Notes under the pieces: generated by a model
What the model saw: only the letters and a program-made list of their open reading frames with translations
Told to the model about the DNA's origin: nothing
Database searches by the model: none
In this document: one piece after another, positions 1-7,666 of the stretch
Position numbering within the stretch: the first letter of the stretch is position 1
Layout: the number at the start of each line of letters is the position of its first letter
Translations under genes and position numbers: made by a program
Assembly: GCF_030848495.1 (NCBI RefSeq)
Contig: NZ_JAVDDT010000007.1
Coordinates: 1-64,000, forward strand
Length of the DNA stretch: 64,000 bases
Source: Natronospira bacteriovora
GTDB taxonomy: Bacteria > Pseudomonadota > Gammaproteobacteria > Natronospirales > Natronospiraceae
Direction of reading: 5' to 3'

Positions 1-2
1 CT

Positions 3-44
3 CAGCACTCAGCACTCAGCACTCAGCACTCAGCACTCAGCACT
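3..44. repeat. CAGCACT heptamer tandem array, 6 copies
   Basis: Six perfect head-to-tail copies of CAGCACT start the window; the array may continue upstream of it. Three more copies lie at 9226-9246, so this is a dispersed intergenic simple repeat. From 45 to about 144 I see no gene. Confidence 0.9.
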
Positions 45-144
45 CCCCCTACACCCCCTGTCAGCACCCTCCTACATCGCCACGGGCAATGCCCTGATTT
101 CGTCAGGCCCCTTCACGCCGTATCGTTACACCCAACGCAGAATG

Positions 145-420
145 ATGGAGCGACGAAAAGGGGGAGGATTGCCGGAGGGGCGTGCGTCAGGAAACACGTA
201 CGAAACCAGCCAGGAAGGCGAACCGGCAGAAGCAGCCCGCATTCTGTGAGGGTCGGGATGACCCGACCGGCCGTGGTCGGTGGATTCAGGAGGAGTCAGG
301 GGACAGGCTGGCCCAGGACGGGTCGCTTCAGGGAAGAAGTCGGGCAGGCGCCCGGGCAGGGCCGTCAGGGAGTGCGGTCGGGAAACCGCGGACAGACCTC
401 AGGCTGTCCGCGGTTTTTTC
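145..420 (+). ncRNA. Candidate CsrB/RsmZ-type CsrA-sequestering sRNA
   Basis: About 250 nt carry some sixteen GGA triplets, many in the CAGGA/CAGGG context bound by CsrA/RsmA (for example near 188, 211, 287, 299, 314, 330 and 367). The segment ends in a strong intrinsic terminator. No protein in any frame looks real. Known CsrB, CsrC and RsmX/Y/Z RNAs are arrays of GGA motifs in hairpin loops that titrate the translational repressor CsrA. The 5' end is a guess and I saw no convincing GacA/UvrY upstream box. RNase P RNA, tmRNA and SRP RNA signatures are absent. The identification rests on motif density plus terminator, not on homology. Confidence 0.5.
384..419 (+). terminator. Rho-independent terminator of the candidate sRNA
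   Basis: A perfect 12-bp GC-rich stem (384-395 with 404-415) has an 8-nt loop and is followed by a run of T to 419. It is a textbook intrinsic terminator on the plus strand. Confidence 0.88.
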
Positions 421-426
421 TTTGGA

Positions 427-467
427 GCCCCTGATTCGCCCCTGGACACCCAAGAGGAGTCAGGGGC
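427..467. terminator. Hairpin downstream of yihY-like gene
   Basis: An 11-bp stem (427-437 with 457-467, one G-T wobble) lies between the sRNA terminator and the end of the leftward operon. It could terminate that operon, but there is no clean U tract, so the role is uncertain. Confidence 0.35.
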
Positions 468-514
468 CCCGGCTTTTATAAGGCCCAGGTGATTGTTCGG
501 GCCGCAGGCGTTTT

Positions 515-1840
515 CTATTCCCTGTCTTCGACGAACGCACGCAGGCTCATGTCGGCCAGTTTGTCGTCCACCTGCCTGTCCAGGTCATCCAGCAGCTGTT
601 TCACCGGCGCGATGGACTTCATTTGCGCATCCGGGTCATCCGCTTGCTGGTATCCGCGGGTGGCATGGTGGATGCGTTTCAGCGTCATGCGCGCCAGGTC
701 CTGTCCTGGCAGAAACCCGGCCTGATGGCCCTCGGTGCTGAGTATCAGGCCGGCATCTTCCAGCCGCACGATGACCGATTCCAGTACATCGCCGCGCACA
801 TGCAGCTCACGACAGAGCGTTTCGAAGGTCCAGGGTGAATCACCGTTTAAATAGCTGCGGGCAATCAGATACATCACTGCCAGGCCCAGCTCTTCCTTCT
901 CCCGGTGGGTGGCCCCCATGGCCGACGGCAGGCGGGTGACGAACTGCGGGTTCTGGATATAGAAGCTGATCTTTCCGCCGAACAGCAGGATCAGCCAGCT
1001 CAGGTACAACCAGATGATGAAGAAGAGCAGGCTGGCAAAGCCCGAATAGATGGCGGTGTAACGGGCTGATGTGGCAATCACCTGCGCGAAGATCCAGCCG
1101 GTGGTCTGCCAGGCCAGCCCGGCAATGACGGCACCGGTCAGGGCGGCGCGGAGTTTTACCCGAGTGTTGGGCACGAAGACATAGATGAAGGTGAAGGCGG
1201 CTACAACCAGCAGGTAGGGCATGATGGTGCTGAACCACACCATCAGGGTGCCGAAGGGTTCCACCTGGGAAATGCGCTGGACAATCGTGTAGCTGGAGAA
1301 GGATGCCGTGACGCCCACCGCGGAAAAGACCAGCACCGGCCCCACCAGCACCACACTAACGTAGTTGCTGAATTTTTCGGCCATGCCCCGCTGACGGCGG
1401 ATGTGCCATGTCTCGTTCAGAGCGGCCTCGATCTTCTGCAGCAGGGAATAGACGATGTAGACCAGCAGCAGCAGGCCAACCGAGCCCAGTACCCCGACCT
1501 GAATGTTGTCCACGAAGCCGAGAATGTTGTCGGTGACTTCGGGCCCGCGTTCACCAAGCGGCTCCAGTGTTCTCAGCAGTACAGGCTCCAGCTGGTTGTG
1601 AACGCCGAAGCCCTTGAGCACCGAGAAGCTGAAAGCCAGCAACGGCACAATGGAGAGCAGGGAGGTATAGACCAGGCTCATGGCCCGAAGATTGATCTGG
1701 CCCACCGCGGCATCTCGGAATCCGGCATGGATAACCCGGGCGATACGCACCAGCCAGGCCATTTTGCGGCTGGGCAGATCCTGAATCTGTACGGACCACA
1801 GCCAGTGTAGAAAGCGATCCCTCGGGTTCACTGCATTCAT
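515..1840 (-). CDS. YihY/UPF0761 (BrkB) family inner-membrane protein
   Basis: The 441-residue protein has about six hydrophobic helices in its first 290 residues and the family pattern around LRAALTGAVIAGLAWQ. The family was once called RNase BN; it is now regarded as a membrane protein of unclear, possibly transport, function. After the membrane part comes a soluble C-terminal extension of about 140 residues that looks like a winged-helix fold followed by a helical acidic tail; E. coli YihY (about 290 residues) lacks it. It is the last gene of a leftward operon, with an ATGA overlap with the upstream ATP-grasp gene, so the three products are probably made together. Confidence 0.85.
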   Translation of the reverse strand: MNAVNPRDRFLHWLWSVQIQDLPSRKMAWLVRIARVIHAGFRDAAVGQINLRAMSLVYTSLLSIVPLLAFSFSVLKGFGVHNQLEPVLLRTLEPLGERGPEVTDNILGFVDNIQVGVLGSVGLLLLVYIVYSLLQKIEAALNETWHIRRQRGMAEKFSNYVSVVLVGPVLVFSAVGVTASFSSYTIVQRISQVEPFGTLMVWFSTIMPYLLVVAAFTFIYVFVPNTRVKLRAALTGAVIAGLAWQTTGWIFAQVIATSARYTAIYSGFASLLFFIIWLYLSWLILLFGGKISFYIQNPQFVTRLPSAMGATHREKEELGLAVMYLIARSYLNGDSPWTFETLCRELHVRGDVLESVIVRLEDAGLILSTEGHQAGFLPGQDLARMTLKRIHHATRGYQQADDPDAQMKSIAPVKQLLDDLDRQVDDKLADMSLRAFVEDRE

Positions 1841-3330
1841 GATCGGCGTCCCCTCTGCTGGTGACGGGCTTCGATGCGGTGCAGGAATGTCTGCATGATT
1901 TCATCGTACAGTGCCCGTCCAAGACAGGCATCTTCAATGCCATGGTCGATATTGGGGTTGTCATTGATCTCAATGACATAGACCCCGTGTTCATTCTGCT
2001 TCAGATCCACCCCGTAGAGGCCATTGCCGATGGGCGTGGCGGCGCGAACCGCGGTTTCGATCACTTCCGGCGGTGCATCTTCCACTCGCAGCGTGCGCGA
2101 TTCGCCCTCGCTGAAACCCTTGTCACTGTCATGATGATAGATCTGCCAGTGATTATCGGACATGAAGTACTGGCAGGCATACAGAGGCTTTCCATCCAGA
2201 ATGCCCACCCGCCAGTCAAAATTCGTGTACAGCCAGGACTGGGCCAGGAGCAGATCCGAGTCGTGGAACAGGCGCTTGCAAATGCGTTCGTACTCGGCCG
2301 GGTTCTCGGCCTTGAACACACCGGTGGAGAAGGCGCCATCGGGTACCTTCAAAACCACCGGCCAGCCCAGTGCCTCGGGCGCCGACTTCCAGTCGTCCCG
2401 GCTGATGACTCGGGTGCTGGGGTGGGGTACCCGATGGGCGGCCAGCAGCTCGGCCAGATACACCTTGTTCGTGCAGCGCAGAATGGACTGCGGATCATCG
2501 ATGACGGCGATGCCTTCCAGGGCCGCCTTGCGGGCAAAGCGGTAGGTGTAATGATCGATGCGCGTGGTGGTGCGAATGAACAGGGCATCGAACTCGGACA
2601 AGCGCCCGAAGTCCTTTTTCCGGATCATCTCTACCTGCAGGCCGAGCCGGCGTCCGGCGCGCACGAAATAGCGCAGGGCGGCATCATCGGAGGGGGGCAG
2701 TGCCTCGTCCGGATCCACCAGGATGGCCATGTCGTAGCGGTAGAGATCCGGATCCTTCGGCCGCCGCCAGCGTCGTCCCAGCCATTCCACCATGGCCTGG
2801 CCCACGAAGGAGGTTTCCTCCGCCGGCACTCCCCGCAGGCCAATGCCGCGAATGCGCTGGATGCGCCAGACGCCATCACGCTTGAGCTCCACGCGCAGAA
2901 TCGGACAGGCGAGGGATTCGAACAGGCGCCGGGCGAAGCCGCCCACACGCTCGTCGGGACAACGGCCGAAGGCAATCAGCAGTTGCAGGCGATCATTGGG
3001 CTCATCCGCCAGGCGAGCCTGCAGTCGCTGTTCCAGCCAGGCCGTATCCAGTCGTGGCAGGGCGGCACTGGAGAGACCGGTGATGGTGGCCACATTCGGG
3101 ATGATGCGATGGCCCCGGGCTTCGGCCAATAGTGAGGCGTAATAACCGGTGCCCAGGTAACGATAACTGTTGCAGAGGTTGATCAGCTTGAGGCCGCGGC
3201 GATTGTCGCTGTTACGAAGATATTCATCCACCGTCATGCGCGGAATGTCCGGCAGCTCGGGGCTCCAGTCGGAGGCCTTGTCCACCAGGGCCACCAGCCG
3301 AATGCTGTCTTTCTTCCGGTTTGCGTTCAT
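1837..3330 (-). CDS. RimK-like ATP-grasp ligase with RLAN N-terminal domain
   Basis: The 497-residue protein has an N-terminal RLAN-like region (residues about 1-160), a linker, and a C-terminal ATP-grasp domain. Visible ATP-grasp elements are the glycine-poor lysine segment VVLKVPDGAFSTGVF, the DWRVGILDGKPLY strand, and the Mg-binding E-x-N motif in VIEINDNPNIDHG. The family joins an amino acid to a carboxylate by an acyl-phosphate; the substrate here is unknown. The ATG at 3330 overlaps the stop of the upstream GNAT/C39 gene (ATGA), which fixes the start better than a longer reading frame to 3456. RimK proper modifies ribosomal protein S6, but the RLAN domain places this in a different subgroup. 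Confidence 0.85.
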   Translation of the reverse strand: MNANRKKDSIRLVALVDKASDWSPELPDIPRMTVDEYLRNSDNRRGLKLINLCNSYRYLGTGYYASLLAEARGHRIIPNVATITGLSSAALPRLDTAWLEQRLQARLADEPNDRLQLLIAFGRCPDERVGGFARRLFESLACPILRVELKRDGVWRIQRIRGIGLRGVPAEETSFVGQAMVEWLGRRWRRPKDPDLYRYDMAILVDPDEALPPSDDAALRYFVRAGRRLGLQVEMIRKKDFGRLSEFDALFIRTTTRIDHYTYRFARKAALEGIAVIDDPQSILRCTNKVYLAELLAAHRVPHPSTRVISRDDWKSAPEALGWPVVLKVPDGAFSTGVFKAENPAEYERICKRLFHDSDLLLAQSWLYTNFDWRVGILDGKPLYACQYFMSDNHWQIYHHDSDKGFSEGESRTLRVEDAPPEVIETAVRAATPIGNGLYGVDLKQNEHGVYVIEINDNPNIDHGIEDACLGRALYDEIMQTFLHRIEARHQQRGRRS

Positions 3331-4454
3331 GACAAGGGCCCCAGCAGAATCACGGCCCGCTGGGCACTGCGCCCGTAACGACTCATGCGCTCGAACTCGC
3401 CGGAAGGGATGGGCATGTCGATGCCGTCCAGGCGGTCCCGGTCGCCCGGCCGCCATCGGGCATTGCTGCGGCTCTTCAGATTGGTGTCCCAGGGGTCATG
3501 GACGAAGAAGAAGGGCTCGCTGTAGCCGGTCACCACCACCCAGTGAGGGGACTTCTCATTCCAGATGCGCCAGGAGCTGATCAGGACCAGGGCACGCCAG
3601 CCCCGGGCAAGCGATTTCTGCAGAACCTCCACCCCCGGCCAGCCATGATGCATCGGGACGTCGAGGCGCTCCAGTTCACGCTGAAAGTCCGCTTCCACCA
3701 TTTCGATCACCGCCTTCTTCTCCTCGTCGCGAACGGAATCCACGAAGAAGGGCCGGGGGCCGTCGGTCCACAGCTCCACCGCATGGCCCCGGTGGGCGGC
3801 GGCCACCGCCAGACCAAAGGGGCCACAGCCACCGTGCCCGGAGGTCATGAAGACGGTTGTGGCCTCACGCCAGAGCCGAATCTCCTCATTACGGTTGAGG
3901 GGTTGGCTGGCGTTCAGACTGGCCAGGGCCATCATCAGCGCGGCCGGGCCGCAGGTGAACTCCAGTGTCTGGCCATACCAAGGCACGCTGGAATGAGGCG
4001 GACGGATGACATCCGCCAACGATTTCTCCATGCGCAGGGCATCGGCATGGTCTTCATAATAGTCGGGATAACGGCCAAAAGGCTGGTAACCGGCAGACTG
4101 GTAGAGGGTGATGGCCGAGGCATTATCCTCGCGCACTTCCAGACGCATGGCCACGCAACCGTTTTCCACCGCCTGCTGCTCTCCATCCACCAGCAGCCGA
4201 CGCCCGAGGCCACGACCCTGGGCGTCGGAAGCCACTGCCATGGAGTACAAACGTGCCAGCGAAGTCCCACGACGGAATATCACAAGGACATAGCCCAGCA
4301 GCCGACCTTCTTCTTCAGCCACACGCAAAGCCGAACGGCCCTGCTGGATGAATCGCTGAAAACTGCGTCGGCTCAGACGATCCGAGTCAAAGACTGCGTT
4401 CTCCAGCGCCACCAGCACATCCAGATCGGATTGTCGGGCATCCCTGATGTCCAT
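3327..4454 (-). CDS. GNAT acetyltransferase fused to C39-like peptidase domain
   Basis: This is a two-domain protein of about 375 residues. Residues 1-150 are a GNAT domain with the acetyl-CoA loop segment AQGRGLGRRLL. The rest is a papain-like, peptidase-C39-type domain: the putative nucleophile lies in EFTCGPAALMMAL, and a histidine in SPHWVVVTGYSEPFFFVHDPW is the likely general base, with a downstream Asp. It forms an operon with the RLAN/RimK ligase and YihY protein; this GNAT/C39-RimK pairing recurs in other proteobacteria. A TTG at 4481 gives a longer form; ATG 4454 fits the usual GNAT N terminus. The target peptide is unknown. Confidence 0.82.
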   Translation of the reverse strand: MDIRDARQSDLDVLVALENAVFDSDRLSRRSFQRFIQQGRSALRVAEEEGRLLGYVLVIFRRGTSLARLYSMAVASDAQGRGLGRRLLVDGEQQAVENGCVAMRLEVREDNASAITLYQSAGYQPFGRYPDYYEDHADALRMEKSLADVIRPPHSSVPWYGQTLEFTCGPAALMMALASLNASQPLNRNEEIRLWREATTVFMTSGHGGCGPFGLAVAAAHRGHAVELWTDGPRPFFVDSVRDEEKKAVIEMVEADFQRELERLDVPMHHGWPGVEVLQKSLARGWRALVLISSWRIWNEKSPHWVVVTGYSEPFFFVHDPWDTNLKSRSNARWRPGDRDRLDGIDMPIPSGEFERMSRYGRSAQRAVILLGPLS

Positions 4455-4527
4455 GGGCGTACGATGATCTCCCCGGCTCAATGCCCCAATGATAGTGGCA
4501 CGAAAGGGGGGCAGGCCACCATAATCA

Positions 4528-4607
<80 letters not shown>

Positions 4608-4641
4608 CGAACCGCTTGTTGCCTGCTGGTATCATGAGGGC

Positions 4642-5439
4642 ATGACAAATTATCCCCAACGCATCGTCTGCCTCACCGAAGAGACCACCGAAACCCTCTA
4701 TCTGCTGGAAGAAGACTGGCGGATTGTGGGTATCTCCGGCTTTACCGTGCGCCCGGCCAAGGCGCGCAAGGAAAAGCCCAAGGTCTCGGCCTTTCTCAGC
4801 GCCAAGATCGACAAGATTCTCGATCTTGAACCGGATCTGGTGCTGGGCTTTTCCGATCTCCAGGCTGATATCGGCAGTGAGCTGGTCCGCCAGGGTGTGG
4901 AAGTACACATCTTCAACCACCGCAGTGTGGAAGAGATCTTTCGCATGATGGGCATGCTCGGCGGCATGATCGGCTGCCAGGCCAAGACCGAGCAACTGCT
5001 GGATGAGCTGCGTGCCGGTGTCGAGCGCATTCGCGAACAGGCCGCGTCACTGCCCCGGCGTCCCCGGGTCTATTTCGAGGAATGGGACGAGCCCATGATG
5101 TCGAGCATTCGCTGGGTGGCTGAGCTGGTGGAGATCGCCGGGGGCGATGATTGCTTCCCCGAGTTGCGGGACAAGGCTCTGGGCAAGGACCGCATCATTG
5201 CTGATTACGAAACCGTCATCGAACGTCAGCCGGACATCATCATCGGTTCCTGGTGCGGCAAGAAGTTCCGTCCGGAAAAAGTCCGGGAACGGCCCGGTTT
5301 CGACCGCATTCCTGCGGTACAGAACGGGGAGCTGCACGAGATCAAGTCCGTCAACATCCTGCAGCCGGGCCCCGCCGCCCTTACCGATGGCCTGCAGCAG
5401 CTGTACGCCATCATCAGCGACTGGGCCGGGCGCCAGTGA
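4642..5439 (+). CDS. BtuF-like cobalamin/siderophore-type substrate-binding protein
   Basis: The 265-residue protein is a helical-backbone-type periplasmic-binding fold, as in BtuF and FhuD. It starts with RIVCLTEETTETLYLL and contains the family elements ILDLEPDLVLGFSDLQ and an FEEWDEPMM segment near the interdomain region. I see no signal peptide, which is unusual for an ABC-transporter binding protein, although a subgroup annotated as cobalamin-binding proteins shares this. No permease or ATPase gene is adjacent. The start at 4642 follows a GAGGG sequence and avoids a longer frame that would translate the hexamer repeat. An SLC13/ArsB permease lies 34 bp downstream in the same direction. 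Confidence 0.75.
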   Translation: MTNYPQRIVCLTEETTETLYLLEEDWRIVGISGFTVRPAKARKEKPKVSAFLSAKIDKILDLEPDLVLGFSDLQADIGSELVRQGVEVHIFNHRSVEEIFRMMGMLGGMIGCQAKTEQLLDELRAGVERIREQAASLPRRPRVYFEEWDEPMMSSIRWVAELVEIAGGDDCFPELRDKALGKDRIIADYETVIERQPDIIIGSWCGKKFRPEKVRERPGFDRIPAVQNGELHEIKSVNILQPGPAALTDGLQQLYAIISDWAGRQ

Positions 5440-5473
5440 ATCGCGGCCGGGCGCCAGCCTGATGATCTGAATC

Positions 5474-6598
5474 ATGCGTCTGCCCTTTCGCCATGTGCTG
5501 AGCCGACTCGCCGAAGAAGGGCTGCTGCTGATTCTTCTGCTGGCCTTTGCCCTGCTGCTGCTCTTGCAACCAATCGGCATGCATGAGCTGGGTGCCCTGA
5601 TTCACTGGGAAACCATCTGGGTACTGGCCGGCCTGATGGTCCTCAGCCGGGGGCTGGAAGCCAGTGGTGGCCTGGCGCGGGCTGCTCAGTGGCTGCTCCA
5701 TCGCCTGCGTGGCGAGCGGCGCCTGGCCGTGGTGCTGATTCTCTTCTCCGCCGCCCTGTCGGCCGTGGTCACCAACGACGTGGCGCTTTTCATCGTCGTA
5801 CCCATGACCCTGGGCCTGCATTCGGTTGCTCGCCTGCCGATCGGCCGTCTGATCATCTTCGAGGCCTTCGCCGTCAATGCCGGGTCCACCCTCAGTCCGG
5901 TCGGCAATCCACAGAACCTCTTCCTCTGGCAATCCTCCGGGGCGGGCTTTCTCGAATTCACCGCCACCATGCTGCCGCTAGCTCTGGTGCTCACCGGCCT
6001 GTTGCTGGCCCTGGTGCCGCTGGCCTTTCCCGCCCGGCGGATCGAGGTCTCCGCCGGCAGTTACTTTCCCGCCTTCCAGCGCCCCATGCTGTGGCTGTCC
6101 CTGCTGCTTTATCCGATCTTCCTGCTCATGGTGGAACAGGGGCTGGTGAGCTTGGCTGCCCTGGCGGTGATCGGCCTGTTCCTGCTGCTGTGGCCGCGCA
6201 GTCTGCTGGGGGTCGACTGGCTGTTGCTGCTGGTCTTCCTGCTGATGTTTCTGGTGCTCGGACAACTGGCCCTGCTTCCGCCGGTGGCGGCACTTGCGGG
6301 GGGCATAACGGAGTGGCCCGGCGGCATGCTCAGCGGGGGCATCCTCCTGTCCCAGCTCATCTCCAACGTGCCGGCGGCGATCTTTCTGGAAGGGTTTACG
6401 GACGACTGGCGGTTTCTGGCCTGGGGTGTGAGTGTGGGCGGCTTTGGCCTGGCGATTGGCTCCATGGCCAATCTGATTGCCCTGCGTCTGGCTCGTCTGC
6501 CCGGTCTGTGGTGGCAGTTTCATCTCTGGTCACTGCCGGTACTGCTGCTCGCCATGCTGCTCAGCTACCCGCTTGCCTGGTGGTGGCTGGGGGCGTGA
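5474..6598 (+). CDS. SLC13/ArsB-NhaD family inner-membrane permease
   Basis: The 374-residue polytopic protein has about ten hydrophobic segments. The conserved TNDVALFIVVPMTLGL and NAGSTLSPVGNPQNLFLW segments are typical of the ion-transporter superfamily that includes ArsB, NhaD and citrate carriers. It presumably moves an anion or exchanges Na+/H+ across the inner membrane. It is slightly short for ArsB (about 430 residues), and no arsenic genes are nearby, so the substrate is undetermined. It may be co-transcribed with the binding-protein gene. It ends one base before the stop of the convergent PepSY gene. Confidence 0.8.
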   Translation: MRLPFRHVLSRLAEEGLLLILLLAFALLLLLQPIGMHELGALIHWETIWVLAGLMVLSRGLEASGGLARAAQWLLHRLRGERRLAVVLILFSAALSAVVTNDVALFIVVPMTLGLHSVARLPIGRLIIFEAFAVNAGSTLSPVGNPQNLFLWQSSGAGFLEFTATMLPLALVLTGLLLALVPLAFPARRIEVSAGSYFPAFQRPMLWLSLLLYPIFLLMVEQGLVSLAALAVIGLFLLLWPRSLLGVDWLLLLVFLLMFLVLGQLALLPPVAALAGGITEWPGGMLSGGILLSQLISNVPAAIFLEGFTDDWRFLAWGVSVGGFGLAIGSMANLIALRLARLPGLWWQFHLWSLPVLLLAMLLSYPLAWWWLGA

Positions 6599-6599
6599 A

Positions 6600-7655
6600 T
6601 CATGCCGATTGGCGACGTCTCAACCACAAGCGGATACCGGTGACATACAGCAACAGGGGCAGCATTCCCAAGGTGGCGACCAGTAGCCGTCCCGGCTGGC
6701 CCAGCGCGCGGCCATCGTGCAGGGGGCGCAGCCAGGCCATGAACCGGTCCCCGCCACTGGTCTGTGACCAGTGTCGCCGCTCCAGTATCTCGCCGCTGTA
6801 GCGATCCAGGACCAGATGGCCGCTGCCCGCCAGCCATCCGGCTGGATCGGCTTCCCGCATGCTGATGCGGTAGATGCCCTCCGGGCTTCGTGGCAGACCG
6901 ACGCTGCCTGTCACGCCATCCGGCATGTGAAGGCGGGCCAGCGACATGGCCCCGCTCAAACCGATGTCGGTGGCCGAATGGTTCCCCTCCGGGACCGTCG
7001 ACTGGTGGCCCAGTCCTAGACCGGAAAGGGGTGAGAACCGTTCCACGGCGGGTCGCGTGTACTGGGGCAGGGCCAGCATCACCCCTGTCACCACCACCAC
7101 AAGCAAAGGCAGGCCGGCATAGACACCCAGCCCATGATGCAGTGGTTGCTGCCGAAGCCGAAGGTGCCGGCGGCGCCACCACAGCAGACTCCCCGTGATC
7201 ATGGAGAACAGCAGGAAAAGGCCGGTGAAGCCGATGAGGGTCTGCCCGGAACGCCCCAGGTGCAGGCGGAAATGAAGTACATGCACGAAACGCATGATGC
7301 CTTCGCCCACCGGTCGTTCACCCAGGGCCCGTCCCGAAGCGGGGTCCACGGTCACCAGTCGATCGAACGTGCGTTCCGGGGTGCCCACATAGAAACGATA
7401 GACATCCCGGGAAGCGGCGGGCAGGGAAAGAAAGGAAACCACTTCCGATTCCCCGGTGAGTGCCTCGACGGAAGCCAGGGCTTCAGTGGCCGATACGGCT
7501 GTGCCGCTGGCCGTCCCGGCGCGCAGCAGATCCGGGTTCAGCCAGCGATCCAGTGTGGACTGGTACACCAGCAGGCAGCCGCTAAGGCCAATCAGCACGA
7601 ACAGCGCACCCAGGGAGAGCGCCACCCACAGGTGCACCCGATACAGCAGCCGCAT
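6600..7655 (-). CDS. PepSY-associated TM protein (PiuB-like)
   Basis: The 351-residue protein has four transmembrane helices: one N-terminal (after RVHLWVALSLGALFVLIG), two central, and one C-terminal ending in RLWLRRR. A large periplasmic PepSY-like region lies between the first two. The HVLHFRLHLG histidine-rich segment before the second helix is typical. Related proteins are iron-regulated or act as ferric/flavin reductases in the membrane. No iron-uptake receptor lies next to it and no Fur box was identified. The downstream amidohydrolase reads in the same direction but upstream of it, 11 bp away. Confidence 0.8.
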   Translation of the reverse strand: MRLLYRVHLWVALSLGALFVLIGLSGCLLVYQSTLDRWLNPDLLRAGTASGTAVSATEALASVEALTGESEVVSFLSLPAASRDVYRFYVGTPERTFDRLVTVDPASGRALGERPVGEGIMRFVHVLHFRLHLGRSGQTLIGFTGLFLLFSMITGSLLWWRRRHLRLRQQPLHHGLGVYAGLPLLVVVVTGVMLALPQYTRPAVERFSPLSGLGLGHQSTVPEGNHSATDIGLSGAMSLARLHMPDGVTGSVGLPRSPEGIYRISMREADPAGWLAGSGHLVLDRYSGEILERRHWSQTSGGDRFMAWLRPLHDGRALGQPGRLLVATLGMLPLLLYVTGIRLWLRRRQSA

Positions 7656-7666
7656 TCCTTTCCCCC

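Noticed and set aside
1-45. CRISPR array from the CAGCACT repeats
   Set aside because: The units are 7 bp with no spacers; no cas genes are in the window.
145-420. RNase P RNA, tmRNA or SRP RNA for the 5' RNA-like segment
   Set aside because: The conserved GAGGAAAGTCCGGGC-type and tRNA-like signatures are missing; GGA density fits CsrB-type RNA better.
1861-3132. 423-codon open frame on the plus strand
   Set aside because: It lies antisense to the RLAN/RimK gene, whose ATP-grasp motifs are intact.
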